Shown here: piece after piece, positions 42,872 to 51,475 of the stretch
Layout of the letters: each line of letters starts with the position of its first letter
Position numbering within the stretch: position 1 is the first letter of the stretch
NCBI GenBank assembly: GCA_050950645.1
Contig: JBMNHZ010000002.1
Location: 1 to 64,000 of the forward strand
DNA length: 64,000 nt
Direction of reading: 5' to 3'
Origin: BRH-c25 sp012519325
GTDB lineage: Bacteria > Bacillota > Clostridia > Lutisporales > Lutisporaceae
Translations under genes and position numbers: made by a program
The notes under the pieces: model-generated
Told to the model about the DNA's origin: nothing
Database searches by the model: none
What the model saw: the letters and a program-made list of their open reading frames with translations, nothing else

Positions 42872-44347
42872 TCACTCCTTGTGTTTGACAAGGCCATCCC
42901 ACTTAAGGATAAGGCTTCTTGCCGCTTTTGCTTCATCTATCCTTCTGACAGGTGTATTATGGGGGGCTGTTTTTAAAATCTCAGGATTTTCTTTGGCTTC
43001 CCGGGCAATTTCAATCATTATGTCTATGAAGCTGTCAAGGGTTTCCAGACTTTCAGTTTCGGTAGGCTCTATCATAATCGCATTGCTTACTATAAGAGGG
43101 AAGTAAATGGTTGGCGGATGATAGCCATAGTCAAGAAGGCGCTTTGCAACATCCAGAGTTGCTATATGATTCTCGTTTTCCGCAAGGCCGCTTAATACGA
43201 ATTCATGCTTGCACACCTGGTCTATCGGAAGCTCATAGTATTTCTTCAGCCTGCTCATAATGTAATTTGCATTGAGAACCGCCTTCCGGCTTACATCCTT
43301 CAGACCATCCCCGCCCATTGACAATATGTAGGCATAAGCCTTTACAGCCACTCCAAAATTGCCGTAAAAGCTCTTTACCTTGCCAATGGATTCAGGCCTG
43401 TCATAATCAAGAATATAAGAGTCTCCCTTTTTCTCAATAACAGGAACAGGGAGGAACTTGACAAGCTCTCTCTTGACTCCAACAGGTCCGCTTCCGGGGC
43501 CGCCTCCGCCGTGAGGTGTGGAAAAGGTTTTGTGCAGGTTGAGATGAATAACATCAAAGCCCATATCCCCGGGCCTTGCAATACCCATAATTGCATTGGC
43601 ATTGGCTCCGTCGTAGTAAAGTAGTCCCCCTGCCTCATGCACCAGGTCTGCAATCTGCTTGATGTTTTTTTCAAAAAGCCCAAGTGTACTGGGATTTGTA
43701 AGCATTAAGCCGGCAATTTCATCGTTTAACACCGCCTTCAGCTTACCAAGATCAACAGCTCCGTTTTCATCAGATTCAATTTCCACGATTTCAAAACCTG
43801 CGACAGCTGCACTGGCAGGATTTGTTCCGTGGGCTGAGTCAGGTACTATTATTTTTTTTCTTTTATTATCTCCTCTGCTCTCATGATATGCTTTGATAAT
43901 CATGAGGCCGGTTAGCTCCCCGTGGGCACCGGCAGCAGGCTGAAGAGAAACTCTATCCATACCGCTTATCTCTGAAAGCATGCCGTCAAGCTCATACATT
44001 AGCTCCAGAGCTCCCTGAACAGTCTCCTCAGGCTGGAGAGGATGAATATTTCTGAATCCCACAAGATCAGCCATATCTTCATTTATTTTGGGATTATACT
44101 TCATTGTGCAGGAGCCCAGAGGATAGAAGCCTGTATCTACTCCATAATTCTTATTGGAGAGATTTGTGAAATGCCTTACCACGTCTACTTCGCTGACTTC
44201 AGGGATTTCTGGCTCATTATCCCTCATGAGCGAAGCGGGAATGATGCTGTCGAGGCTGGCTTCGGGGACATCACAAGGCGGCAGGCTGTATGCTTTTCTT
44301 CCTTCTTTTGAAAGCTCAAAAATAAGACTGCTGTAATTTTTCATCAT
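42872..44347 (-). CDS. gcvPB: Glycine dehydrogenase (decarboxylating) subunit 2
   Basis: Two ATGs lie at 44347 and 44344. GGAGG (complement of 44352-44356) is spaced better for the second; both give ~490 residues, normal for GcvPB. The PLP lysine is in HLNLHKTFSTPHGGGGPGSG, with SAHGTNPASAAVAGFE and YPLGSCTMKYNPK also present. With subunit 1 it decarboxylates glycine and passes aminomethyl to GcvH. The start overlaps the gcvPA stop (ATGATGA), so translation is coupled. A run of four glycines before GSGPVG is typical. Confidence 0.97.
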   Translation of the reverse strand: MMKNYSSLIFELSKEGRKAYSLPPCDVPEASLDSIIPASLMRDNEPEIPEVSEVDVVRHFTNLSNKNYGVDTGFYPLGSCTMKYNPKINEDMADLVGFRNIHPLQPEETVQGALELMYELDGMLSEISGMDRVSLQPAAGAHGELTGLMIIKAYHESRGDNKRKKIIVPDSAHGTNPASAAVAGFEIVEIESDENGAVDLGKLKAVLNDEIAGLMLTNPSTLGLFEKNIKQIADLVHEAGGLLYYDGANANAIMGIARPGDMGFDVIHLNLHKTFSTPHGGGGPGSGPVGVKRELVKFLPVPVIEKKGDSYILDYDRPESIGKVKSFYGNFGVAVKAYAYILSMGGDGLKDVSRKAVLNANYIMSRLKKYYELPIDQVCKHEFVLSGLAENENHIATLDVAKRLLDYGYHPPTIYFPLIVSNAIMIEPTETESLETLDSFIDIMIEIAREAKENPEILKTAPHNTPVRRIDEAKAARSLILKWDGLVKHKE

Positions 44348-45684
44348 ACCACCTCCATTACTTGCGCCAGCTTGTCGATCTGAGCTTTTGTACGCTTTTC
44401 GGTCACACAAATAAGCAGGCAGTTCTTCAGTTCAGGGTATTTCTTTTCCAACTCAAAGCCCCCAAGAATATTATGCTTCAGCAATTCGCTATTAACTTTG
44501 CCGGAAGGTGTTTCGCCCACAAGTGCAAATTCTTTGAAGAAGGGTTTGTTAAACAGCAGTTTGAATTTTCCGCTGCTTGTTAACAGCTTCATGGCATAAT
44601 GGGCTTTTTTTGCACTTTGCTCTGCCACTTCCTTAAGGCCTTTCTTACCCATTGTAGTCATATAGATTGCAGCAGCAAGGGCATTAAGGCCTTGATTAGA
44701 GCATATGTTGGAGGTTGCCTTGTATCTGCGGATATGCTGCTCTCTGGCCTGTAAGGTAAGCACAAAAGCTCTTTTGCCGTCCACATCTTCCGATTGGCCT
44801 ACAATTCTTCCGGGCATTTTTCTCATAAGCTTGGAGGTTGTAGCGAGGAACCCCAGGTAAGGGCCTCCGAAGCTGAGGCTGTTACCAAGAGGCTGGCCTT
44901 CTCCTGCAACTATATCTGCTCCTGACTCTCCGGGGCTTTTCAATATTCCGAGAGAGATGGGGTCTACATAGTCAATAAGTAATGCCTTATTTTCATGCAC
45001 CATTTTCTCTATCTCGGTTAAATCCTCTATTATACCGAAGAAATTTGGATTTTGGACTATAACGCCGGCTGTACCTGCTTCCACAAGAGATTTCAGCTTT
45101 TCAACATCTGTTGTGCCATCAGCCATATCGGCTTCTATGACTTCTACATCCCGGAATCTCATGTAGCTTTTTAAAACAGCTCTTACTTCCGGATGCACCG
45201 TTTTTGACACTATTATCGAGCTGCGCCTTGCATTTTCAACAGCCATCATTGCCGCTTCAACGCAGGCTGTTGCTCCGTCATACATGGAGGCATTTGTAAC
45301 ATCCATTCCTGTGAGGCTGCAAATCATAGTCTGATATTCAAATATTGCCTGAAGCGTTCCCTGGCTTATCTCCGGCTGATAAGGAGTATATGCGGTGTAG
45401 AATTCCGATCTCATCGTTAGATGCTTTACTACTGAGGGTATGTAATGGTCATATGCCCCTGCTCCCAGAAAGCAAATCAGATCCTCCGTACTTTTATTTT
45501 TTTTGCTCATGCTTTTCATATGTTCGGAAAGCTCAATTTCCGAAAGTGGATTGTTTAAATTAAGCTTTCTTCCGAGACGAAGCTCTTCGGGTATATCTGT
45601 GAACAAATCTTCCGTGGACTTTGCTCCGATGCTTTCAAGCATCAGCCTTTCATCATCCTCGGTATGAGGTACATACTTATGCAT
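44344..45684 (-). CDS. gcvPA: Glycine dehydrogenase (decarboxylating) subunit 1
   Basis: ATG 45684 (MHKYVPHTEDDERLML) follows AAGGAGG; the longer frame overlaps gcvH. The ~446 residues show the split N-terminal half of the P-protein: FLGAGAYDHYIPSVV, FYTAYTPYQPEISQGTLQAIFEYQ and TALQAREQHIRR-type C-terminal helices (here TLQAREQHIRRYKATSNICSNQ). It lacks the PLP lysine, which is in subunit 2. Two-subunit P-proteins are usual in Firmicutes. Confidence 0.97.
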   Translation of the reverse strand: MHKYVPHTEDDERLMLESIGAKSTEDLFTDIPEELRLGRKLNLNNPLSEIELSEHMKSMSKKNKSTEDLICFLGAGAYDHYIPSVVKHLTMRSEFYTAYTPYQPEISQGTLQAIFEYQTMICSLTGMDVTNASMYDGATACVEAAMMAVENARRSSIIVSKTVHPEVRAVLKSYMRFRDVEVIEADMADGTTDVEKLKSLVEAGTAGVIVQNPNFFGIIEDLTEIEKMVHENKALLIDYVDPISLGILKSPGESGADIVAGEGQPLGNSLSFGGPYLGFLATTSKLMRKMPGRIVGQSEDVDGKRAFVLTLQAREQHIRRYKATSNICSNQGLNALAAAIYMTTMGKKGLKEVAEQSAKKAHYAMKLLTSSGKFKLLFNKPFFKEFALVGETPSGKVNSELLKHNILGGFELEKKYPELKNCLLICVTEKRTKAQIDKLAQVMEVV

Positions 45685-45685
45685 A

Positions 45686-46069
45686 TTATGCCTCCTTATC
45701 GCAGAATTCCTTGTACTCCTGCTCATTCATAAGGTCATCAAGGCCGGCTTTGTCTGTTATCTCAACTAATACGATCCAGCTTCCATATGGATCCTCGTTC
45801 ACAAGCTGCGGTGAATCTGATAATGCCTCATTTACTTCAAGAACTTTCCCGGCAACCGGAAGGTATGAGTCAGAAGCTGCTTTTACAGATTCGATAACGC
45901 TGAAAACATCCCCGGCATTGAGTTCGTCTCCCACTGACGGCAATTCCACATATACTATTTCCCCCAAAGCATGCTGGGCATAATCGGTGATACCCACATA
46001 AGCCTTTTCACCTTCAACTCTTACCCATTCGTGATCCTTTGAATAAAGCAATCCTGATTTTATTTCCAT
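45686..46069 (-). CDS. gcvH: Glycine cleavage system H protein
   Basis: The 127-residue lipoyl carrier starts MEIKSGLLYSKDHEWVRVEG. The lipoylated lysine lies in VIESVKAASDSYLP (Lys ~63), and the C-terminus WIVLVEITDKAGLDDLMNEQEY is conserved. It shuttles the aminomethyl group between P, T and L proteins. The stop is one base from the gcvPA start region. The site is AGGAGG. Confidence 0.97.
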   Translation of the reverse strand: MEIKSGLLYSKDHEWVRVEGEKAYVGITDYAQHALGEIVYVELPSVGDELNAGDVFSVIESVKAASDSYLPVAGKVLEVNEALSDSPQLVNEDPYGSWIVLVEITDKAGLDDLMNEQEYKEFCDKEA

Positions 46070-46101
46070 TTTTCATTCCTCCTGATAAATATATTTTTAT
46101 A

Positions 46102-47208
46102 TTATTTTTTGTACTTTTTAGTATAAAATCTTCTGTTAACAACCCTAGCCTTTACGGCATTTTTTCTTATCTGTATTTCTATTGGTGTTCCAAGCTCGGA
46201 GTATTCGATGTCAACCATTGCAAGGCCAATATTCTTCTTGAGGGTAGGGGAGCTGTAACCGGTCGTTACAAAGCCGATAACCTTGCCGTCAGACAGAACA
46301 TCATACCCATGTCTTGGAATGCCCGGGCCTTCCATCTCAAATCCGACTATCTTCCTTTTCAGACCTTCTGTTTTCTGCTTTACCAGAGCCTCCTTGCCTA
46401 TAAAATTAGGTTTTTCTAGCTTTACAAACATGCCGAAACCCGCTTCCAAAGGTGTAATTTCCTGCGACAGTTCATTTCCGTAAAGGGGCAGATTAGCTTC
46501 GAATCTGAGAGTATCCCTGCAGCCCAGTCCGGCTGGCTTCACACCCTTATCCTTGCCTGCTTCAAGCATTTTATCCCACACATGCTCTGCGTCTTCATGC
46601 CGCATATAGATTTCAAAACCATCTTCACCTGTGTACCCTGTGCGGGATACCAGACAATTTCTGCCTGCTATTTTGACATCTGTCTTGAAGTAGAAGAAAG
46701 CTATCTCGGAAAGATCCGTATCGGTTAATTCCTGGAGTATTTCTTCCGCTTTTGGTCCCTGTATGGCTATTTCCGATACATCCTCGGAAATATTCTTAAG
46801 CTCTACGTCATAGCTTCCGATATTATCCTTCATCCATTGAAAGTCCTTTTCTACGTTGCTGGCATTGATTACAAGCAAATAGAAATTATTTGTGTGCTTG
46901 TAGATTAGAAGATCGTCTACTATACCTCCGTTGGGATAGCACATCATGGCATAAATGATCTGGTTTTCGTTCATTTTTGATACATCATTGGTGACCAGAT
47001 TTTGTAAAAAGTCCGTGGCTTGAGTTCCTTTGACTTCAACCTCGCCCATGTGGGATACATCAAACATTCCCGCATTATTTCTCACTGCTTGATGTTCTGC
47101 TGTTATACCTTCGTACTGTACCGGCAGTGCCCATCCGGCAAAATCAATAATCCTTCCGCCGCATTTTACATGGGCATCGTAAAGAGACGTTTTCTTGGGT
47201 TCACTCAT
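46102..47208 (-). CDS. gcvT: Glycine cleavage system aminomethyltransferase (T protein)
   Basis: The 368-residue folate enzyme has KTSLYDAHVKCGGRIIDFAGWALPVQYEG at the start, MFDVSHMGEVEVKG (~45-58), SRTGYTGEDGFEIY (~190-203) and GLGCRDTLRFEANLPLYGNEL. It transfers the one-carbon unit to tetrahydrofolate and releases ammonia. First gene of the order gcvT-gcvH-gcvPA-gcvPB, with a glycine riboswitch upstream. No L-protein gene is included. Confidence 0.97.
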   Translation of the reverse strand: MSEPKKTSLYDAHVKCGGRIIDFAGWALPVQYEGITAEHQAVRNNAGMFDVSHMGEVEVKGTQATDFLQNLVTNDVSKMNENQIIYAMMCYPNGGIVDDLLIYKHTNNFYLLVINASNVEKDFQWMKDNIGSYDVELKNISEDVSEIAIQGPKAEEILQELTDTDLSEIAFFYFKTDVKIAGRNCLVSRTGYTGEDGFEIYMRHEDAEHVWDKMLEAGKDKGVKPAGLGCRDTLRFEANLPLYGNELSQEITPLEAGFGMFVKLEKPNFIGKEALVKQKTEGLKRKIVGFEMEGPGIPRHGYDVLSDGKVIGFVTTGYSSPTLKKNIGLAMVDIEYSELGTPIEIQIRKNAVKARVVNRRFYTKKYKK

Positions 47209-47289
47209 AAAATCATCCTCCTTTTTTATATTAAGTAGGTGCTATATATAAGTCTTTTATAATTTAGTAATATATTATCCAAATTAAGA

Positions 47290-47503
47290 AGGGATATAAT
47301 AGCACAATAAATATACGTGCCATCATATCCCTCTGTCCTTCTGCCTGAGAGCTTCCGCACCATAAGTGCATTTCTCCTGCGGCGCCGTTAAACGGTCTCT
47401 TCAGAGTACCATCCGATGACGATCCATTTGCCTGAAAGTGTCTACAAAGAGGGGCTGCTTTTTATATTGCTTCTTCGGCTACCATTGAAGGTATCTCTCG
47501 CCA
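47290..47503 (-). ncRNA. Tandem glycine riboswitch with terminator-like expression platform
   Basis: On the minus strand two aptamers follow one another. Aptamer 1 (~47503-47417) has GGCGAGAGATACC, GCCGAAGAAGC and TTTCAGGCAAA. Aptamer 2 (~47406-47329) has CTCTGAAGAGACC, GGCGCCGCAGG and CTCTCAGGCAGAAGGACAGAG in the position of the conserved 3' element (last 21 bases given only by key parts: CAGGC, AGGACAG). Then GGGATATGATGGCAC pairs with GTGCTATTATATCCC (down to ~47291), the switchable stem. In other Firmicutes such RNAs turn gcvT operons on when glycine binds. Fits the operon exactly. Confidence 0.93.
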
Positions 47504-47656
47504 TTTTCATCTGGTTCATTATTTTGATACAAAAGCAGACGTTCCTACTGCTTTTGTGATAATAGATCTTATTTAAGATACATTTAATTATGATAATTAT
47601 ATCATATTTTTTACAAATATATCAACTAAAGTGTTTAAAGCTTTTTCGCTTTTCAA

Positions 47657-47686
47657 ATTGATTTTTTTCAATATGTATGTTAGAAT
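47657..47686 (+). promoter_or_regulatory. Promoter and candidate ArsR operator
   Basis: TTGATT (47658-47663), a 17-base spacer and TAGAAT (47681-47686) form a sigma-A promoter. The inverted repeat ATTGA-N6-TCAAT (47657-47661 and 47668-47672) overlaps the -35, where an ArsR-type repressor would block polymerase. Autoregulation is inferred. Confidence 0.6.
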
Positions 47687-47728
47687 TTCCTTATATTTCC
47701 TCATCTTTATAAGAGAAAGGAGTCATAT

Positions 47729-48127
47729 ATGAAAAACGAGTATATCCGCGTTTTTCGCGCATTTACGGACGAAAGCCGTGTTCGCATCCTTGAGATTCTC
47801 AGCGAGGGAGAGCAGTGCGCCTGCATCTTGCTGGACGATCTGAAAATCAGCCAACCGACACTCTCACATCACATGAAAATTCTCTGCGACTCCGGCATTG
47901 TAAAAAGCCGCCGTGTCGGTAAATGGAACTATTACTCTATCAACACGGATGGTTGCGAGTACGCCGGCCGTATATTGAATGCAATTGTCAAGCACAATAT
48001 GGAGGGCATGCTGCGCATTGTGCGTTATGTGTACAGTTTCCTACGGCATACCGGGACTCTGCCAAGGCAAAAGGCTGCGGTCGAAACGAACAGTACTTGT
48101 GCCTGCTGCTGCGTGCAAAACAATTAA
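47729..48127 (+). CDS. ArsR/SmtB-family metalloregulator
   Basis: The 132-residue winged-helix protein starts after GAAAGGAG. The core is FTDESRVRILEILSEGEQCACILLDDLKISQPTLSHHMKIL, with a Cys pair (CAC, ~30-32) in the alpha-3 position used by ArsR to bind As(III), and the wing VGKWNYYSINTD. An unusual C-terminal tail ends NSTCACCCVQNN with four more cysteines, which could add a second soft-metal site. Codon use (GCG, CGC rich) differs from the neighbouring glycine operon. It likely represses itself and the CobW and radical SAM genes downstream until a thiophilic metal or metalloid binds. Confidence 0.9.
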   Translation: MKNEYIRVFRAFTDESRVRILEILSEGEQCACILLDDLKISQPTLSHHMKILCDSGIVKSRRVGKWNYYSINTDGCEYAGRILNAIVKHNMEGMLRIVRYVYSFLRHTGTLPRQKAAVETNSTCACCCVQNN

Positions 48128-48154
48128 AAATTATTAAGAGATGAAAAATGAGCG

Positions 48155-48258
48155 AGTAAGCAGTCTCAGCAGCGTTTGTGCGAAACAGGTGTCAATCCTC
48201 GTGACACAGAATCGGATATCTAGAAAGGGACGAGGACTGGACGTCACCGCTGATTACT
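48155..48258 (+). ncRNA. Structured leader RNA before the CobW gene, with a possible pseudoknot
   Basis: AGTAA (48155-48159) can pair with TTACT (48254-48258) to close the domain. GTGTC (48189-48193) pairs with GACAC (48203-48207), and the loop bases TCCTCGT (48196-48202) are fully complementary to ACGAGGA (48230-48236), making a 7-bp pseudoknot. GTTT/AAAC (48174-48186) forms a further small hairpin. The stretch GGTGTCAATCC faintly recalls cobalamin riboswitches, but their conserved GCCACTG element is not found. Pairing is seen; ligand and function are not known. Confidence 0.4.
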
Positions 48259-48277
48259 TATAAAGGAGAGTATAGAA

Positions 48278-49366
48278 ATGAAAAGATTTATGGTTGTAAG
48301 CGGGTTTTTAGGAGCGGGCAAAACAACATGTATGGCTGCTCTGGCTGACTATGTCAACTCAAATTCAGGTAAAGCAAGTGTTATCGTTAATGACCTGGGC
48401 GCTAAAAACCTTGTGGATGCCAAGTATTCCGAAGCCTGTGGCTGCAATATCACGGAGCTGACCGGCGAGTGCATCTGTTATCAAACGGAGAATCTGGTTG
48501 ACAGGCTAAGACGCCTTATGGACTATGAGCATAACGATCTCGTTATGTCTGATATTCCCGGCTGCGGTGTCGGTGCTCTCGACCATGTCTATCATAAATT
48601 GGACAAGGAATACCACGGAGAGTTTGAACTTGCGCCGTTTACTGTGATTGTCGACCCGGAACGGTTGCGTATCATCATGCCGGAACAGGCTGATATAAAC
48701 CTTCCGGAGGAAATGAAGTATTTGCTCAGAGCGCAGCTTCAAGAAGCGGATGTTGTGGCGCTAAACAAAATTGATCTCTTGACAGGCGCCGAAATTGAAG
48801 CCTGTCTTAAATTTTTGAAGGATTTTTGCCCTGATGCGACGGTCTTCGCTATATCCGCCAAAAACAAAACGAATATCGACAAGCTTGCGGACTATATTAT
48901 GACTCATGACGCGCAGCTCAAAGAAGTTGATATAGGATACGGCGGGCCTGAGTTCATCGCAGCGGAACAGAAGCTAAGCTGGTATAATCGTCAGCTCTAT
49001 GTAAAAATCTGCTGCGGCACTTTTGATGGGAACGCTTTTCTGGGAGACCTGGTTGAGGCAATTCGAATGAAACTATTGCGTAAGCATCGCAACGTCCCGC
49101 ACCTGAAGGTTTTTGCCGACGGAGCAGACGGTACAATCTGCAAAATTTCGCTTTTAGGCGTTGATTATGATATGCAGTACGACAGCAGGCTCGCCCAACC
49201 CTGCGCCGATCTTCCCGTTATCATCAATGCCAGAGCAGCCTGCGAGTCTCAGCTTCTTGCTGAAATCATGGATGAGGCATTGAAAGAAACGGCAAAGGAA
49301 TATAACCTTGATACTGTTGTGTTCTTTACCGAATGCTTCGGCATGATGGACGAGGGGCGTATTTAG
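48278..49366 (+). CDS. CobW/G3E-family P-loop GTPase (putative metal chaperone)
   Basis: The 362-residue protein has Walker A GFLGAGKTT (~9-17), SDIPGCGVGALDH as the switch II/Walker B region and NKIDLLTG (NKxD). In the place of the CxCC motif of COG0523 metallochaperones it has EACGCNITELTGECICYQ (~53-70), with four cysteines. The C-terminal half is divergent. G3E proteins insert Ni, Co or Zn into target enzymes. The site is AAAGGAGAG behind a structured leader, and the radical SAM gene follows 40 bp downstream. It may deliver metal or act as a reactivating GTPase for that enzyme. Confidence 0.85.
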   Translation: MKRFMVVSGFLGAGKTTCMAALADYVNSNSGKASVIVNDLGAKNLVDAKYSEACGCNITELTGECICYQTENLVDRLRRLMDYEHNDLVMSDIPGCGVGALDHVYHKLDKEYHGEFELAPFTVIVDPERLRIIMPEQADINLPEEMKYLLRAQLQEADVVALNKIDLLTGAEIEACLKFLKDFCPDATVFAISAKNKTNIDKLADYIMTHDAQLKEVDIGYGGPEFIAAEQKLSWYNRQLYVKICCGTFDGNAFLGDLVEAIRMKLLRKHRNVPHLKVFADGADGTICKISLLGVDYDMQYDSRLAQPCADLPVIINARAACESQLLAEIMDEALKETAKEYNLDTVVFFTECFGMMDEGRI

Positions 49367-49406
49367 AAACTATAAATACTATGCAATTGATTGTAGGAGG
49401 ATAATA

Positions 49407-50702
49407 ATGCGTAAAATTCTAAGGCACACTTACAGCGTATGCCCTGTCTGCTTAAAAAGGATACCGGCGGTACATGCCGGCTGCGGCAAAGAGGTTTACC
49501 TTGAAAAAAAGTGCCCGGAGCATGGTGATTTTTCCACAATTATATGGCGCGGGCTGCGTGATATTGAAGCTTGGAGAGGAGGCCTCCCTCCGATTGCGGA
49601 AGGCGAAAACGAAAACTGCCCCCAAGCATGCGGCTTATGTTCCGAGCATAAACAGGGTACTTGCTGCGTTTTGCTCGAGGTCACTAAACGATGCAACCTG
49701 AATTGTTCTTTTTGCTTTGCGGAAGGTGGAACAGCCGAAGATATACCCTTTGAAACAATTAAAGCCCGTTTGAAAGCGCTCGCCGTGCCGGGCAAAACCC
49801 TTGTACAGCTCAGCGGTGGAGAACCTACTGTCCGGGACGATCTACCTCAAATTGTTGCTGCAGCTAAAGAAGTGGGTTGCCAATATGTTCAGCTGAATAC
49901 AAACGGAATAAGACTGGCAGAAGATGAAGGGTATGTCCGCAGCCTTGCAGAAGCTGGTTTGTCGTTTGTATTTATGCAATTTGACGGTATGGATGATAGT
50001 ATTTATCGCGCCCTTCGCGGCAGGGACTTGCTTTGGGTGAAACAGAAAGCAATTGACAACTGCACACGCCACAATCTCGGTGTTACGCTTGTACCGACCA
50101 TTGTACCGCAAGTCAACACGCAGGACATTGGGAATATCATCCGCTTTGCCGTTTCACAATCACCCATTGTGCGCGGCGTTCATTTTCAGCCTGTCAGCTA
50201 CTTCGGGCGTATTCCGACGATGCCGTCGGATGACCAGCGCTTTATGCTTGATGAATTGCTTGAAGCCATTGAAGAGCAGGCTGGCGCGCTTGTCCCGAAG
50301 GATTCGCTTCTGCCATCCCGCTGCGACCATCCGTTGTGTGGATTCCACGGCGATTATATCGTCATGCCTGATCAATCCTTGAATCCTCTTCACAGGGCAA
50401 ATAACAGCAATTTCGGAACGACAACGGCGGACCAAAACCGTTCGTTTATAGGGAGTAAATGGCAGCGTCCAAAAGTTGAGAATGCTGAAGAGCCGGAATC
50501 AAAACCGTATTTTGACTCCTTTGACAGCTTTCTCCGTCGTATCCGTACCCACAGCTTCACATTAACGGCCATGGCGTTTCAGGATGCCGGAAATCTTGAC
50601 TTGGAACGCCTTAGAAGGTGCAGCCTTCATGTATTCGATGACGGGAGGTTTGTGCCTTTCTGTGCGTATTATCTGACAAGCCACACAACTACTCCGCGTT
50701 AA
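49407..50702 (+). CDS. Radical SAM enzyme of the TrsS/tetraether-synthase-like group
   Basis: The 431-residue protein starts after GGAGG. The N-terminal ~85 residues form a Cys-rich module (YSVCPVCLKRI, CPEHGDFS, CPQACGLCSEHKQGTCC) of rubredoxin/zinc-finger type. The radical SAM core has CNLNCSFCF (~100-108) for the [4Fe-4S] cluster, QLSGGEPTVRDD and LNTNGIRLA. The C-terminal segment has more cysteines (RCDHPLCGFHGDY; RCSLHVFDDGRFVPFCAYYLT), probably for auxiliary clusters. This architecture is shared by uncharacterised radical SAM proteins near ArsR and CobW genes and by tetraether lipid synthases. Product unknown; start and length look complete. Confidence 0.8.
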   Translation: MRKILRHTYSVCPVCLKRIPAVHAGCGKEVYLEKKCPEHGDFSTIIWRGLRDIEAWRGGLPPIAEGENENCPQACGLCSEHKQGTCCVLLEVTKRCNLNCSFCFAEGGTAEDIPFETIKARLKALAVPGKTLVQLSGGEPTVRDDLPQIVAAAKEVGCQYVQLNTNGIRLAEDEGYVRSLAEAGLSFVFMQFDGMDDSIYRALRGRDLLWVKQKAIDNCTRHNLGVTLVPTIVPQVNTQDIGNIIRFAVSQSPIVRGVHFQPVSYFGRIPTMPSDDQRFMLDELLEAIEEQAGALVPKDSLLPSRCDHPLCGFHGDYIVMPDQSLNPLHRANNSNFGTTTADQNRSFIGSKWQRPKVENAEEPESKPYFDSFDSFLRRIRTHSFTLTAMAFQDAGNLDLERLRRCSLHVFDDGRFVPFCAYYLTSHTTTPR

Positions 50703-50773
50703 AAGGTGTGCCGGAAGTGTTGCAGGGCTTCATCGGGCCGATTTCTCTGCCACCCCTATCGATAAGCAAGTTA

Positions 50774-51064
50774 TCATCCCAGGAATTCCGGATTTGTTAC
50801 ATGATCGGCTCTTATAGCTTTTTGCTCAATGGTGAAATTTAATGTGCTGTTGCGCTCATCCAGGCTGCAGGGGAATTTTGCGCCGCACTGCTCACACTGA
50901 AGGTATTCATGGCTTTGTACAAGCTCTCTGTTGTCAAACAAGAAAGGCAGTGCCTCGGAATTCTTGTTTTCAAGGTTATAACTGTATAAATAAGTGGCTT
51001 CACGTTTTATTGTAAAATGAGTACCCCTGCATTTTGTACATACTAGAGACTCTTTCAATTTCAA
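50774..51064 (-). CDS. Small zinc-ribbon-like hypothetical protein
   Basis: The start is TTG 51064 (MKLKESLVCTKC...) after AAAGGAAG; the frame extending to 51223 runs over the divergent promoter and is not credible. The 96-residue protein has two CxxC pairs, CTKC (~9-12) and CEQC (~59-62), likely binding one zinc, separated by a Tyr/Asn-rich stretch. The C-terminus is charged. No family is recognised. It is divergent from the selenoprotein candidate. Confidence 0.6.
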   Translation of the reverse strand: MKLKESLVCTKCRGTHFTIKREATYLYSYNLENKNSEALPFLFDNRELVQSHEYLQCEQCGAKFPCSLDERNSTLNFTIEQKAIRADHVTNPEFLG

Positions 51065-51175
51065 TATGTATCTTCCTTTCGTAAAGATTATGGCAATAGT
51101 ATTATAGTGTTTCATATGTGATAAAATATGCTTATAATGTTGCAAGGCGCAATAAACAACAAGGAGGCATGCAAA

Positions 51176-51439
51176 ATGAAAAAGATAACCGTATTTGGGA
51201 GCAGGCACTGACCGGATTGCCAACCTTTGAAAGAGTTTCTTTCAAACAATGGAATCAACTATGAATATATAGATATTACCGACAGTATGCGAAATTTAAA
51301 AATCTATCTCGGTATAAGGGATACAAGGCCGGAGTTTGAAGAAATCAAGAAAATCGAAAAAGTAGGGATACCTTTTATAATGCTTGGTAAAGGTGAGAAG
51401 CTTATATTTGGCCAGCCGGGTTTGAATGAACTTGAATGA
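51176..51439 (+). CDS. Glutaredoxin-like selenoprotein candidate (TGA read as selenocysteine)
   Basis: AAGGAGG precedes ATG 51176. The frame reads MKKITVFGSRH, then TGA (51209-51211), then PDCQPLKEFLSNNGINYEYIDI... to TGA 51437-51439, 87 codons. Related clostridial glutaredoxin-like proteins carry CPDC at exactly this position, so TGA replaces the first redox Cys: U-P-D-C at residues 12-15. The thioredoxin-fold remainder (GIPFIMLGKGEKLIFGQPG) is intact and nothing else is broken. A hairpin resembling a bacterial SECIS lies just downstream of the TGA. Role: thiol/selenol redox reactions in the cytoplasm. A simple nonsense mutation is the alternative. Confidence 0.85.
51209..51246 (+). promoter_or_regulatory. 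Candidate bacterial SECIS element
   Basis: After the in-frame TGA (51209-51211), TTTGAAAG (51226-51233) pairs perfectly with CTTTCAAA (51239-51246) around the loop AGTTT, which contains the GU expected in SelB-binding apical loops. The stem begins 14 bases and the loop 22 bases after TGA, within the range of known bacterial SECIS hairpins. SelB binding is inferred. Confidence 0.7.
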
Positions 51440-51475
51440 TGAATTATTTCATATCAATATGCAGAAAATATCCAT

